Assembly (NCBI RefSeq): GCF_014898815.1
Contig: NW_026515435.1
Span: 17,371 to 81,370 of the forward strand
Reading direction: 5' to 3'
Origin: Panonychus citri
Taxonomy: Eukaryota; Arthropoda; Arachnida; Trombidiformes; Tetranychidae
DNA length: 64,000 bases
In this document: positions 1-15,400 of the stretch, in pieces
How positions within the stretch are numbered: position 1 is the first letter of the stretch
Layout: each line of letters begins with the position of its first letter
The notes under the pieces: model-generated
Told to the model about the DNA's origin: nothing
The model's input: the letters and a program-made list of their open reading frames with translations, nothing else
Databases searched by the model: none
Program-made: the position numbers and the translations under genes

Positions 1-3000
1 ATCAATGAATTTAGGTCAAAGTTAAGGTTAATTATTGATGATTAATTGTTGTGATTATATTATATGAGATTATGAGGATAAATCGTCAGATTGAACGTTA
101 TCCGTTTTTCGATGAGATGAAAAGTCGATAGAGGGACAAGATTAAGGAGAGAGATAGAAAGATGAAGAAAACGAAGGTAAAACTTAATTTTCGATTAGAT
201 TATGATTGCGAATATGATCAGTTGATTGTTGACTGTTAATTGTGGATGAAACTTGTAGGTGTCACGCTTGAATCTATCAAGATTGATTGTGATTTGCGAA
301 AAATGTTAATCAAGGACTTGTTGATCTTATAGAATCGCCTTGTTGTTGTTGTTGGATTAGAGTAGTTGATTGATTAATAACAATAGTTAATCCAATGGTT
401 TTGGTAATGATCATTTGTGATCTCCTCATAATAGTTATTGTTATTGTTAATCAAACTCAATTGAATCCAAATGAGTTAATCCACCAGAATTAATCAAGAG
501 AATTGAATGAAAAATCCACCAAAGAAATTGAATTAAAGGCCAATAATTGAGGGAAATGAAACTTGATCAATGATCAACAACGTTAAGGTAACAATTAATA
601 ATCTAATTACACCTTAATTATCTGATTAACAATTAATTGTAAGAAAGAAAAGTTTTAAATTATTTGTTGATTGTGTTGATTTCGATTGATTGATTAACGT
701 TCACAAATCGGGTGTTGACAATTGTTTGTTTATCTCTCCAATCTATGATTAAATATTATCACGAATTAACAATTTAATTAACAGCAACTTTGGGTAAGGT
801 GATTAACAATTTTCGTTGATATTGTTGATTGTTGGACAATGTTGAATATTAATTGTTTAGAATTAGTTGATCACTATAAATGTATAGAGAAAAGAAAAGG
901 TAAAATTTTCAGTTAATTAACTTTTTCGTATATTATCAATTTAGTTGAACAGGTAAAAGACAAATGATGACCAAATCAATGTTACACCGATGATTATATA
1001 AATTGTTGGAAACATTTAATTGTAAACAATTGGAGTTAATCATCATGATGATAATGTTAATTGTGATGTTTTCCATATAATTTTATTGGTACTTTTAACT
1101 AACCAAAAAGGGGATTTTTTTTCAATACTATTTGTTGATTCTTTGCAGAAAAATATAAATAAATTATTACCTGTTGTTGTTATTTTAACAATTACGTTAA
1201 AAAAAAGCCTTAATCAAGTCAATTGCTATGAAGTTATGATTAATAAATTGTTATGATAATAAAAATCACAGGTAACATGAAATAATCAAGGGTAACTAAA
1301 CGATATAAACCTTGAGGTAAAAACTTATTATCAAGTTGACAATTAAAATGGTTAAATATAAACACTGGGAGTTAAATGGTGATAAAGGTAATTCAATGGT
1401 CAGTATAAGGATAACAATTGGTCAAGAGGGTTTCAAGTATATTCATATTCAAATTATTGATGTTTAACTACAATTGCTTTCTAATTGTTGACCAATTTTC
1501 AAAGGTTTTCAATTTATCACTTTCGCTTTCACTTTTTATCCGCATCACCAATTGAAAGGACAATTACTTTTTATTGTAAATGTTTATCTTCATCTTCATC
1601 ATTGTTTTTCCTGATTCCTGATTTTGTCACCCTCTTGAAAGTATATTGACCATCCTCTTGTTAACCTATGACCTCTTTGTTTGTCAATCTAAGTACACAC
1701 ACATCTCTATACATGTATATGCATAAGTATTGAGTGAACTTGAATCAATACTTGATGATCAAAATTTGTCGACAGGTAAATTGTCATTGACAAGGTACAA
1801 CAACAATCAACAGGTAAATGTCAACGCCCTGTTTGTTATATTACAGGTAAATTGTTGTTTAATTTAACAGCAATTTGCTAAAACAAAATTAACTAATTGA
1901 TTTGCCATTTTGTTTTTACATTGTCACAGGGAAACACACAATTAATTATCAAACATGGTAAATATAACAAATCCATAAGCAGTAACAATAACAAATTAAA
2001 TGCTAAATCACAATTAAGAGTCACTGATTAATAAGATTGCCACAGTTAATGGGTAATCATTATGAACAGCTAGTTAACAATTAGCTAATTGTGATTTTTT
2101 TTATAACATAGGTTTTTACTTGCTCTTAACAATTAAAATCTATCACCTAACCAACGTAATTAACATATAAGTTTAAAACCTTCATTCCCTCGATAAGTTA
2201 ATTGTTATCGTTAATTAACTTTCTTCGTTTAATCCTCTCAACCATTAACCAAACAATTAACCATTAAACCATAGACAATTAACTGATTTACATGATAATA
2301 AAATCATCAGCATAAAAATAGAGTTCAATTAATTGTTAGTTAAAATGTGAAAAATAATTCAATTGATATAAATGAGAAAATGAAAAGAAAAACAAAAATT
2401 TCAATTCATTTTCATGGAGATAAAGTTCATTTACTCATTTCAATTGTTATGGTTTTTTTTCATGATAAAATTATTGTTGAATAAAAATTCAAGAAGCTAA
2501 TCAAAGTGAATCAAACAATTTAAAGAGAGAGAGAGAGACAAAAATAAACAACAATTAGCAACAACAACAGCAACAATTAAGCATAACAATTAACAGAAAA
2601 ATAATAACATTAAACTCACAAGAAAATTTTCATTTCATGATGAAAATTTTATATACCCAAATGAGAAAGCAGAATGTTGTTAATTTTGTTAAGTGATTAT
2701 CGTTAATTGTTCAAATTGTGTTATTGTTAATCATTGCAATTAACACATTAGCTTGATAATTAACAAATAAAACACGAAAAAAAATCACAAAACTTGGCAC
2801 AAAAGTATCAACCGATTACCTGATTATCAGTTAATTAATTGTCATGATGATGATGTGAACAAAAAAAGGTAAGAAAATTGTTTTTTTTTTCATCAATCAT
2901 GAATCAGAATCTGAATCATCTCCATCATCATCAACAACTCAATCCTTTTATTCATATAAATATATATATATATTATACGATTAATACCATGTCCGGGTTG

Positions 3001-6000
3001 TGAGTATTTCTCATTATCAGAATGCAGAAAAAAGTTAACTTGAAATGCTTAAAACTATGACCGTTACCATGGTTACTTTCAAGTTTACCTCATCACCTGA
3101 TTTCGGGTGGGGATTCATCAAGATAACTCTAGGAACCTTTAACCCCACCCTATCTGTTACTAATAACTATAACTGTATCTTAGCTTGGATTTAGCTGAAA
3201 CTTTTGAAAATTGTTCCAAAAAGCCCTCAGGACATGAACTCTCTCAATTAATATAATGATAATTAATAGCTGAATGAAGGTAACATCAGAATGAGAGGAG
3301 AAGAAGCAAAAAAAAAAGTTACTCAGATTGGAGACAGAAAAAAAAATTATCATTAACAAATTTTCATTCATTTTATTTTCCAAATCAAAGATCCGGTTAT
3401 ATGATTACAAGAAATTGAATGATAACCACCATGTCTCTGAACTGGTGATAATCAGAATTAATCATGACAAGAATTCAGCATGATTAGAATTTAAATTATT
3501 TTCCATTTTTTTTCTCTCTCGAAACTTTTCATCTTTCCATTAGAACTTTTTTTTTTCGACAAGGACAATATGTTATTATCATAATACTTGGAGACGAATT
3601 CAAATTCGGATCTGAACGAACATTATAAGAATCCAAGGTAATTAACTAATTAGATAATTGAACAATTGGATTCGATTATTTTCCCATTTTTTTTTGTTCT
3701 CCAAACAATTAAAAGAATCATTTGCAATCTCTCCGTTGATCACAATTTAATTAACTATTCCAATTATAATGACGATAATTATAATCGTCCAAAGTAAATT
3801 TCTAATCTTAAACATGTTGAAATGTGAATTGAAAAAAGCACAATTTCCAATCAGAAGTAATTAAAGTAAAATAAAAAAAAATCCCAATCTGATAATAATA
3901 AATTAACATGATAAATATAAATCAAGGTATCATCTGAATTAATAATCATCATCATCATCATCACAACAACAACATGATTAAAATTGATTATCATCAACAG
4001 TTTAATATTAAAACAAGTGAGAAAAAAAGTGAAAATGGTTTCAAGTATAAAAAGTGATATTAATAGATGATGATGATGATTGTGGTGATTAAAGAGTTGG
4101 TGGTTAATTGTTGATTAACTGGCTACTAGTTTAATAATAATTGTCTGCAATCAAGGTGTGTGTGTTGATTAATCTTGATACAATCATGATATGAGCATCC
4201 TTCTGATCATCATCACCATCATCATTTGGATTGAATAACATGATGATGATGCTGAAAAAAAGGTAAAGATAAATAAACTTTTCAGACAATTGGGTGAGAT
4301 CAGACTGATTGTTGATCATAATCATGATGAAAATTAACAAAACTTAATCATTATTATCATTTTTAATACCTTTACCTCATCAATAGTTTACTAATCATCT
4401 GGTTAATCAATTGATTCAGTTTTTCAAGTCACATTTTGACAATTTAATAACTAACAAAATTCATGGTTCGATTTGTAAAAACAACAATCAACAGGTAAAT
4501 AAAAAAATACCAACAATTAAAGTTAATATTATCGCTTTTTTTTTACTCTTAATGTTAATTGTAAATGACAATCCCAATTCATCAAACCAATAAAGTTTAA
4601 ATTGCTGTCAATCAAATTTAATCAATTTTGATCAAGTTAACTCACAACAATCAAAGTTAATTCATTTTACCTTAACCTTTTTTGTTGTTGTTGTTACTGT
4701 TGTTAATTAACTTGATTAACCATCAAAAATTTAATGCTCATTTTAAACAATTAACATTGAATATTTTGCTTTCAACAAAATCATCAATCGTTGATTAACT
4801 TTATATAATTGTCATTGAAACAAAGATATTAGATTTAAATTATTGTGATAATTGAATTATAATAATATAATAAAAGTAATCAGCTTAATTGTGGAACCGT
4901 TAATTAGCCAAGTTTGAAATAAATGACAATAATTTCATTAACAATTAAGAAAAACAATAATTATAAACATTAATGTCAAGTAACAATTGAATATCAGCAA
5001 AAGTCATTGAGAAAAACAAAAAAAATTGATTGTCAATGCAATGAATTAGCAATTAAATGGTCAGTTGATTAAAACAATTGAAAAATTAATCTTATTTATA
5101 ATTAATTGTCGATAAGTTTGATTGATGCTAATCAATTATGATAATGGCTACAAGTGAAAATTGTCATTGTAATTGTGATTACCTAGAAAAACAATTAATT
5201 GAAGAGACAATCAACTAAATCTATTAATAGTAATCAAAGAGTTGAGGTAGTAAATTGTTTGAACAATTAAATTTAAGAGTACAATTTAAAGTTGATTATC
5301 TTGAGTAGTTTTGTAAGGATAAGTTTTGGTTTTGTTTTTCACAATGAAAACAAACAATCAAATATTGTTTACATTGATCAACAACAATCAACAACAATCG
5401 ACAGGGAAAAAAGGTTGAAAATCACTTAAAATTAACTAACAATTTAATCACTTAATTTATCAGGTGAATTAAAGTTAATTTGTCAACCAATTTAAAGAGA
5501 GAGAGAGAGAAAGAAAAACAAGTTTGATCATTGTAAGTTCTGGGTATTGATGAAGTTGAATCAATTTGATGGTTGATGTGATATTCAAGGAAGCGATTCA
5601 ATATCCTCCACCATGGTAATCGGATGCTCTGTCAGGTACAATAACAGGTAACACATCCTTCTTGGTGTCTCAAGGTGGTGTGTGTGCTCAGTGTGTTCAG
5701 TATGCACGGATTAACACCGAGCACTTGAAAATTCAATCTAAGATGATATTGGAATGGTAATGATAATGGTGAATATTTCTCACGATTTTAACACTTTCAG
5801 CATTCAGAATACAGGAAATGATAATTCAGCAATACTCTCATGTCGTTGAACGTTTATTTATCATCATGATGATGCGTTTATCCACTTGATTACTACTACT
5901 ACTACTACAAATTGTCACCGTTGTTATATCAATGACTATGCAAGTTGATTAGCTGATTAACTTTGGTAATAATAATAAAACAAAAACAAAATTGGATCAA

Positions 6001-7090
6001 CAAAATTTTCACCCTCATAAATTGTTTATAAAGACAATTTGTTAATCAGTAAATTGAAACAATTAACAAGCTGAGAATTAGAAACACTTTAAATTGTGAC
6101 ATTGATGATTAATTGTTTCCGATAGTTTTTTTTGTAATATAATATAAATAAATAACAGGATTGAAATGGATTAAGCTTAATCCTAAGTAATAATTGTACT
6201 TATTGATTAATGAGGCAAAAGCGTTTTAATTAAAAAACTTTGCTCTTGTATTGATACCTGAACGGAAAAGGAAATGTCAAATTAAGTTGGATTAGCTGTT
6301 CAAAGTACTCAGATACAATATCCTTAAGCAGTATGATACATGAGGAAGATGATGAGGATGATGAAGATGAAGATGACCAACCAAAGGTAAACTTTGAAAA
6401 AAGTGTATCACTTTTTTGTCTTGATTGGAGTTGATTAATGATTGTTGTTGATTAGTTGAGGAAAGAAAAAGAAAACAAAATCTAAATTGTTGATTTACAA
6501 AATCTAAATGATGATAAAAGTTTTTTTCTTCATCATCTTCTTAATTGCAAATGGGTTATCAGTTGATTAGTTAACAGTTGAGGGAATTAAGAGTTTAAAT
6601 AATATTGGAATCAATGAGAGTTATCAGTTTTTCGGGATTTAATAAACTCGATTTGCTAATAGTTTTCTCTCTCTCTCTCTCTCGCTTACCCTTCGGGTTT
6701 TTCATTCTAAAGATAGGAAAAGAGAAAAAGATTGTGATGATGAGCAAAGATGATGAGAATGATGATGAGATGAAAGAGAATTATCATCCTCATCATGATC
6801 ATCATCGAATATCATTGAGAAATAAGAGGGAAGAAATTTGATAGAAATAAGATGTTAATCGTGATCCGGTTAAAGTTAAAAAACTTGTTACATTTTAAGA
6901 AATAATAATAATAAGGATAAAAAAGATGATGATAGAAATGAAGATGAGGATGAAAAACAGGGTTTCACCTAATTTCAGAACTTTTTTCAAGTAGTTTTAA
7001 CTATTATGATGAATTTAGAAGAAAGAAGAAAAAAAACTCAATATCAACAATCAGATAGTCGTTTGGATTAACTCATAAAACTAAAGGACA

Positions 7091-7113
7091 AGATGATGAT
7101 GATGATGATGATG
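7091..7113. repeat. (GAT)n microsatellite
   Basis: An uninterrupted GAT/ATG trinucleotide run. Similar short runs recur throughout the first 17 kb on both strands, so this is one of a class and not an isolated repeat. Confidence 0.85.
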
Positions 7114-7701
7114 AGGATAAAGAAAAAATGAGAAATCATCATGTTGATGATCATGATTTGGTGTTTGATGTAAGTGATGAAGGAAAAATACAGTTAAAAA
7201 ACAAGCTAACAAATCAACAGGTTACATGATGAAATGCTCGAGCCTGAAAAAGTGTGAATATATAAATGAGAGTAAAAAAAAAGTTTCTTATTTGTTAACA
7301 AGACAAATACTGACCTTTTTTTTATTACCTTGATGGACATGGGAGCTCAGGTAAGTAGGATAGGTAGGAAATTGAATCATGATTAATTATCGAGGCATGT
7401 AAACATATTAACTGTTAATTGACAACTGTCAACATTGATGAGATGATGATGATGATGATCAACATTATTCAGTCATCTCTGGTGTCTCTTTAAATGACAA
7501 TCTTAATGACTCAATAATCATCATGATCGTGGTTCCTTTTTTTGGCTTTGTTTGAACTTCAATCAATTAAACTATCGGACCAAAGCAAAAGGCCAGTGTG
7601 TTAATACAACTCACACTCATCATCATCATCATCATCTTCTTCTCATCATCTTCACCTTTTACCTACAATTATGTACGCACAGCGTTCATGACACTTTGAC
7701 G

Positions 7702-7729
7702 TCTCTCTCTCTCTCTCTCTCTCTCTCTA
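7702..7729. repeat. (CT)n microsatellite
   Basis: An uninterrupted CT dinucleotide run about 27 bases long inside a pyrimidine-rich stretch. Confidence 0.9.
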
Positions 7730-9069
7730 TTTTGCATTTACCTGTAGTAAGACAAAATTACCGTTATAATAATAATCATGAAAGGTAAGTACTTTTCTGG
7801 GACATTCGTTATGCACCAACTCCCATTTTATCATCAATATCATCATTTTTCATACCTTTTCCTAGCTAACATCAAACCCCTTCATCCAACCCAATCGGTT
7901 AACCCAAACACTAAGATTAACATCATCACCATCATCATGTTTATCATCATCATCATCATCATTGAGAAATATAATCAATGATCAATTATCGTTTTTTTTG
8001 AATGAAAAACTTTTTTCTCTTCATATTCATTGTCAAAACTTATCAATTTCCTACTTCGTTCATTAAGGTAAGTGCAAAAAAATAGCAAACCAATCAAGTG
8101 AAACATTTTAATCATCATTGTCATCAATGAGATTATCCAACAAGATAATCAATAGATAATCTGAATGTAATTGTAGCCAATCAATCAAACACCCTTGAAC
8201 TCATATGATAATCGTTGAGATGGTTTAATTATTTAATCCTCATCCTGATCAACAAGAAGAAAACAAAAACAAAAACTTTGTCACACTCCCAAACCTTAAT
8301 AATCAACATCTTAATCACCTTAATCATCTTGTCTTCATCACAATAATCAAAGATCAACAATCAACAATCAACAGTAACAATATAATAATAACAATAATGA
8401 TGATTGAAAATAATACAAAATAAATAAAAGTTAATGATTCAATTCAATTCTGATAAATAAAAAAAAACTTAAATTCTTATTATCATTAACATGATCATTT
8501 AAAAGTTAACAATCTGATGATTAAACATGATTAAGAAATGGATACATCAATCAATAGATACAAACATCATCATAATCATTAACAAAATAATAGATAATCA
8601 ACAATTTAAATTGTTAAATTATTTACAATCAACAACAACAACAGAAAACAATAATCAATTTTGACTTTTTTTGCTTTCACCACCAAATCAATAAGTTTAT
8701 ATTTTCCCAATCAATTTCCTATTAACAAACTCATATATTAACTAATAACTTTAATATTTAATTGAATAATAATATAAATTGCGTTAAATGCTGGGCGTTT
8801 GTATTAATATATATAAAATATAAATAAATAACTTTTATTTGATTATATTTATAATAATAATAATTATTAGAATATAAGAAAATTAAAAAAAAAAAGTTGT
8901 AACTAAAATTTTCTGCTTTTTTATATTGAGTTTGTGTGGATGGTGATTATTTATAATATATAAATATATTATCATCGGTATCATTATTATATTATTAGTT
9001 TTATATTATATGGTTTTTTTGTACAGTAACTGAAGATGAGGATGAAGATGAGAGATGAAGATGAGAGAT

Positions 9070-9114
<45 letters not shown>
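9070..9114. repeat. (GA)n microsatellite
   Basis: A GA dinucleotide run of over 40 bases, the longest pure dinucleotide repeat I see in the window. It follows imperfect GATGAGA repeats from about 9036. Confidence 0.9.
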
Positions 9115-9115
<1 letters not shown>

Positions 9116-9825
9116 GAGCTTGATGATTTGGTTTTAGATTTTCGAATGAATCAAAAAGTTTTACAAATCGTTCGTACAGTTTTACTACGTTAGGTTTCGT
9201 TGTAACGTTATACTATTATTATTATTATCGTTACGATATCTGATTGCGTAATTATATTAGTCAAGTTAATCATCATCTTCATCATCAGAATGTTCAATAA
9301 CAACAAGATAGATATATGAATGTATAGCCTGAAAAGAAAAAGAAGAGTAAAATAATAATAATAAACGTCAGAAACTGAAATGGCGATTGAGAAAAAATTA
9401 AGACTCAATTTTAAAGGCCTAAGGGCAAAGATGGTTGTATAGTATTGAAATGCACTATAATTGGTTTATAAGTGAATTTTAAATTGATTTAAACTAAAGA
9501 TACGAGTCACGTCTTGACCAACATGAGAACTTCGACCGGAGAATGAAGAGTGAATGAGATGATGGCGATCATGTCAAACAAGATGAGACGTTGAATGTTA
9601 TCATCATCATCATCATCATCATTATGTATGCTGTATCATCGTCATCGATTGATAATATATAGAGTATTTTCATTTCGATTCGCTCGAATAGATGATAATT
9701 ACCATTATCAGGTAAACTAATTGAAGTTATAATGTTAAAAGATTGTCATCAATGATCATCACTTTACAAGAAAAGGGGACGCGTTAGAACAGGTAAAAGA
9801 TATCAAATATTTTCAACAATCATTA

Positions 9826-9880
9826 TCATCATCATCATCATCATCACTAATCATCATCGTCGTCGTCATCGTCGTCGTCA
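9826..9880. repeat. (ATC)n/(GTC)n mixed trinucleotide repeat
   Basis: ATC repeats pass into GTC repeats with a short interruption. This is consistent with slippage plus point change in a trinucleotide tract. There is no coding context. Confidence 0.85.
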
Positions 9881-12800
9881 TAAAAGCGTACCTCATACAA
9901 AGGCCATTCATCAACGCACCATATGGATCAATAGTCTCATGTAATCACCTTAGAGTGAGCTGAATATGGTGATGATGATGATGATGATGATGAGAGAAAT
10001 TGAAGGAGTGAGGGAGTAAAGGAAAAGAGAAAGAAAAGAAAGAGAAGAAGAAAAAAACTGGTCTCAATATCACTTTTTCGATGAAATCAATTGGCCCCAT
10101 AAACCGGCTTTTTTTACTGTCTTTTTTGTCTGTCTTTCTTTCTTTCTCTTACTTGCTCATCATCATCATCATCATCTTTTTGCATCTTCTGTCCTCTTTT
10201 CTTTTCATTTCCGGTCGTTATTATACAATTCCAGACTATCAAAGTTTTCTATTAGATTGATTTCCAATAAGTGCTCAATAAGTTTATCTCATCAATAAGC
10301 TGATTAGCTGAAATGTCCAATTCAAATTGATTGTAAACCTCATGGTCTTCAAAATTCATTTTAACCTGACGATTGAAACAATTTCACATTTTTTTACCTG
10401 GAAAATTAATAAATTATTACTATATAATTGGTGAATGAAATGATACTCATCACCAATTAGAGTTAGATTTGTATGTTGGTCAATGGATCATCAACATCAT
10501 TATCATGATGAGAGAGTGATCATGATGAAAGATGAGTGAAAAATTCAGAACAAGTTGATGAAAATTTCATCAGAAAATGCTATCAACTGATATAATCTTA
10601 TTTATCTTGACCTTATCATTTCTAGTTCCTTGATTATCTTGATCGTTTCATTGATTCATTGAGATAATTTAGTTTCACCATTTCTCAGAAAATAAACTCA
10701 ATTAAATCAACGAAATCATCTTAATGGATTCAATCAACAATCATTATTAGTAAATCCAATAAACTGTCATCAATAGATTAACATGTCTAGTTGTTGTCTC
10801 TTTCATTTTTTTTTAAATTGTCGTTGATTCCTGTTGATTAATCTTTGATAATAATGATAATCAACATCAATATCAATCAAATAATTACAAGTATAATTGA
10901 CTAATATTGTTGTGTAACAATGGAGATGAAATAATTAGTAATCTATCAACACAGTTGATCAAATATGACACAATTAACGAGTAGATTAATTTACCTGAGA
11001 AATGTTTATAATATGAATCAATTGAAATGTCACCAAATTGTCATAATTGAAATAATCATTGTAATAATAGTAAAAATAATAGCAAAAAGGTTTTACCTTG
11101 ATGAGGATGCTGAGCAAATGTCCAAGATTAATTAAGAAGCACAATTAACATCAGCTAATCCAAGAGAGACAATTATTAGAGTTCATTGTTATCAGAATTA
11201 TTTTTGTTAAGTCCATTTAATTGTTGGAACACAATTGTTGATTGTAAAAAAAAAGGGATTAGGAAATCAAGTGAGAAACAAAAATATCAACAATGGATTA
11301 GGATTAAGATGAGAGAGGTAAGTGATTAATTCAGGTTGAGATTAATTAGAGTAATTTACTGTTGGTGTTCATGATGATGGATTTGGTATTTTTCTACGGA
11401 ATTCATTTCAACACCAGAATTAGAATCAGGGTTCAATCAGAAACTTAAAATACTATCAGCAAGTTACAACAAACTCACCAAAAAATCAAGTAGAAGATGA
11501 AGAAAGATGAAGGTGAGAGAGAAAGAGAGAGAGAGAGAGAGACAGGGGGAGAGAAAGGAGGTACCAGGAAAAAAGAAAGAGTCAAGAGAGAGAGAAAGAA
11601 TCATGATGATAAATGATAAACCTGTTTTCCAGAATCTTTCATGTTGTTGATGTAAACATAACGGTAAATGATACCGTTTACCTGTAATCTCTTTACAGGT
11701 TTTTTTTTGAAACACTTTATATTTTAATCGTAATTAGTTGATCAATTAGATACCTTGTCTCTAAATTGACTAATTGTGATAGCTTGTCAATTGATTATTT
11801 TGTCTGATTGGATAGATGATCAACTTTTTTTTTGCTCGCTATTCTCAACATCGACTAACCAATAATATGATCAATGATTATCATTTACGGTTAATTAACT
11901 GAAATATCAAACTTTTCATTTTACAATTAAGTAAATTGTAGCTTTTAATCATTGGTAATTTGAGCTGTAAATGATTTATTATGCTGATTGGGAATTAATA
12001 CTAATTGTAGGATTGAAATTCATTCAATCTGAAAGTATTACTACTTGAATACATAGGAAAAACTTTCGATAGTAACGATTGTGGACTCGAAATCGTCGAT
12101 CATAAATTGAGTGAACAGTTCATACTCTTGTCTTTGGTAATAGTTTGATTCAAATGGAAATTTAGATTTTTTTTCTGTTCGAAAATAGTCTGAGTGTGTT
12201 AGAACTTTTCTTTTCGAGATGTTTGGTATATTCGAGAAATCGAGTTAATTGTAAATGTTCAATGGAAAGTTCTGACCTTTAGAACCACCGTTATGATGAA
12301 TTTTAGATCTAATTGTAAACATTTCTTAGAAAATGGTAATTAACTAAATAACTACGCAGAGATGAAGTTAATTTCACAGTTAATTTAGTAATCACAATTA
12401 TGGGCTTGCTAAATTAATAACTGAGAAATTAGATCTCAATCCCTTATGAAAAGTTAATTATTTGAGTAACTACGAGTTAGAAACTTGATTAACTTTGATT
12501 TTTGTATAGAGTTTGTTTTTTAATTTGCTTAAATGAAACACAAATGATCAGTTGTACTAATAATAATTAACTGATTGTTATGATTATATCACAGTTTTTA
12601 CCGTTACGTTTACTTGATCTCTATTATATTTATTCAACCTTTTCAAAGTGTCTCAACCATGTTAATGTTTACTTATAATAGTAAAACATTTTCCGCTTTA
12701 CCTCATCTATTATCATCCTCATCATCCTCATCATCTTCATAACTATCATCTAGATGATGATCAAGATTAAATTGTGATCAGAATGATGATAACAATGATG

Positions 12801-13964
12801 ATGATTATAAGGAAGAGACATTTATTTGTTTCTTAACCCCAAACAATTATCTTAACTATTTAAGTTTTTCATGTTGATTGTTTCAAAACATTTAATCAAC
12901 ACTATTTACCTTAAACATTATTCAAACAATTAAAAGTTATCTTGATCTTAACTATCATCGATAATTGTGATTACCAGTAATCAATACTTTCAATACAATA
13001 CAATTAACTTGTTTACTTGACCTTCTCAGTGAATATCTGATGACCATTTGATATTGAAAACTATTGATATTGAATAAGATATGATTCTTATTTAAATTGT
13101 TAACAATCAAGACAATTCAATTTTGATTGATTGATTGGTATTCATTGTCTATGATTAGTAAATTGTGAATTATGATAAATAAACATACCCAGTTGATGAT
13201 GATGATGATTATATGGAGATGATGATTGTGATGGTTGATTGTTAATTTGATTATTATTATCAAGTGTGATGACCTTAACTTGTTGTTGTTTTTGTTGATA
13301 AAAATTGACAATTTAAATTCATGGTGAAATTGTTGGTGTGGTGGTTAATAATTAAGGTGTAAAAAACATTAAATCACGAAGATGAAACTTAAAAGATGAT
13401 CAAATTGTTGTTTAATGATGTGATTATGTGATTATGGTGTTGAAAGGGTGGTGATGATGATGATGATGATTAAATCCATGAAATAATAATCATAATCATA
13501 AAAAAAAAACAATCAGTCCAAGATTATAATCAACAAAAAGGTGCCAAGGTTGTTAGGGTAAAGGAAAACATGTATAATATGATTATTATTATGGTAAAAC
13601 AATTTACTGATTGTTGTGATGGACAAATTATAGGGATGATAATTTAAAGGATTATTTTAATTTGATCCGATGGTGAAATTTAAATTGCTGGGAGTTGTGA
13701 TAATATAACTTTTTTTGTACTTTTAAGGATTCTCTTTAATGTTTTACCTGATCAGGTATGATTAACAGTCGTTTATCAAATACTAACTAAATCAAATGAT
13801 CAACTTATTATTTATTATTCATCAATAATATTTATTAACAATTGTGATCAACAATTAGGTCAAGGTTTACTATCGACCTGTTGTAACAAAAAAGTGTTAA
13901 ATGTTAAGGTTAAGGGTGGGTATTTAAAGGTGTGTTAATGATTAGTATTATTGGTAAAGATTAA

Positions 13965-13968
<4 letters not shown>

Positions 13969-14003
<35 letters not shown>
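13969..14003. repeat. (GA)n microsatellite
   Basis: A pure GA dinucleotide run of about 35 bases in noncoding DNA upstream of the CHIC gene. Confidence 0.9.
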
Positions 14004-14007
<4 letters not shown>

Positions 14008-14834
14008 AAAAATCGAATTTGCTGATTAATTATGTGAGAATATATTTATTCTTGGTTGATTATTATTAGTCTTGTTATCGAGAATTATTTTATGTGTATA
14101 TACTTTTCCATGAACCAGAGTCATTAATTCCCTTGGGAAATCTCCATTTCCATTGATTCTTTTATAGAATTTGATATATATTTATGTCCACCGATATAAA
14201 AAGAGCGGAAATTTAATAATAATGACAAAAAAAAGATAAAGTTTCACGAATTTGGGACAAGTTTCCAATTCGACTTTAATGCTGCCATCTGGTGACTTTC
14301 GAACTCATTATTAGATTTTCGAAAGACTAATAACTATTCGGGTTGACCAATAGGTGTCACTACTATTCACTACTTTCGTTTTCTTTTTTTTCTTTGTCGA
14401 TATTGAATTTAATTGTTTCAAAGGTCTAAACGAATCTGTGATCCATTCTTTATTCAAATTTATTCATCAAATTGTCCCAAGGTAAATTGTCAAATCAATT
14501 AATTAGATTAACTATATTACCTTACAAAATGTCTTCGTTTCTTTGAATCTTTGGGTTAATAATAATAAAGAAAGTGAACAAGTGGTGTCATCTAGTGTTT
14601 CGATTTACAACTAGAATTGGGTCTTTCTTTTTCTCTTTCTTTTTTATTGTCGCAATCTCTTTGTTTACATTTTATCTTTTGTTATTTTTCTTCCCAATTT
14701 CTGTTTATTTATTTCTCTGTGTGAGAATTAAATTGTTTCATTTTTACTTAAATTAATAATTTTCTCTCCAATCTAACCAGTCTCTCTGTTTCTCCCTCAC
14801 TCTTTATGTATTTATCGATAAAAGTGTAATAACC

Positions 14835-15400
14835 ATGGCACAAAGTGTTCCCTGTTCATCATCATTTTTACTTAGACAACAATTTGATGATATTATTGAA
14901 GAAGTTGAATCTCACCATGAATCTCATTCCCATGAGAGTGATATCATTTCAATGCCCGACATTGACTATCCAATTATGGAACAGATAACAATCCGTGGTA
15001 ACGGTAATATGACCCTTTTCGGCCTATCAAATACATTCTCCAATGAATATCCAACCAGTTTAATTGGTAAAGTTTCAAGGGAAGAATTTGAAGGAACCAT
15101 TAACCGAGTTAACAATCTATTGAAAAGTCACCATTCAATTAATGCTCGTCTTCTTTTGGTTGGATGTTTATGCTGTTGCTGTTCATTTGGTTGCTCTCTC
15201 CTTTGGCCTACCCTTGCACTATCCAAACGAACAAGAAGCGCTCTAGAGAAACTATTGTACAGTGAAAATAATCGATTATATCACAAATTGGGCCTTAATT
15301 GGAAATTGGGAAAGAAAGATGTCACAATAACAATTCTTTCATGGATTACGTTCTCATCATTGAATTTCTACCTAAATATCATATTTATCTACCCGATTGA
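14835..15400 (+). CDS. CHIC-family cysteine-rich hydrophobic domain protein
   Basis: A single-exon homologue of the CHIC1/CHIC2 family, small palmitoylated proteins that associate with vesicles and the plasma membrane. The start has a good context (aaccATGg). After a His/Glu/Ser-rich N-terminus comes RGNGNMTLFGLSNTF near residue 55. A hydrophobic cysteine cluster GCLCCCC follows near residue 112, then LSKRTR and the hallmark ENNRLYHKLGLNWKL near residues 143-157. The length (about 188 codons) fits the family (human CHIC2 is 165). The frame is broken near 15306-15310 (TTGGG). One base must be added there to reach the conserved C-terminal end, which contains MDYVLIIEFLP and ends LPD-stop at 15398-15400. 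Without the added base, translation runs on with an unrelated hydrophobic tail to 15404. A missing G in a G-run is the simplest cause. Family assignment is very secure; whether the shift is real is not known. Confidence 0.93.

Larger units (their letters stand above)
1..14834. other. AT-rich noncoding block
   Basis: No reading frame here looks like a conserved protein. The open frames present are short and made of low-complexity residues (Ile/Phe/Asn/His runs) that follow from AT-rich DNA and GAT/CAT trinucleotide repeats. The block is dominated by AATTGT, TTAATT and ATCAAT words and by AGGTAA or its complement TTACCT. It could be intergenic or regulatory DNA upstream of the CHIC gene, or the interior of a long intron of a gene whose exons lie outside the window. 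No tRNA or rRNA was recognised. Confidence 0.6.

Noticed and set aside
3180..13311. Many 60-80 codon open frames rich in Ile, Phe, His, Asn on both strands
   Set aside because: Composition mirrors AT-rich DNA and GAT/CAT or CT microsatellites. No domain, splice context or conservation signature.
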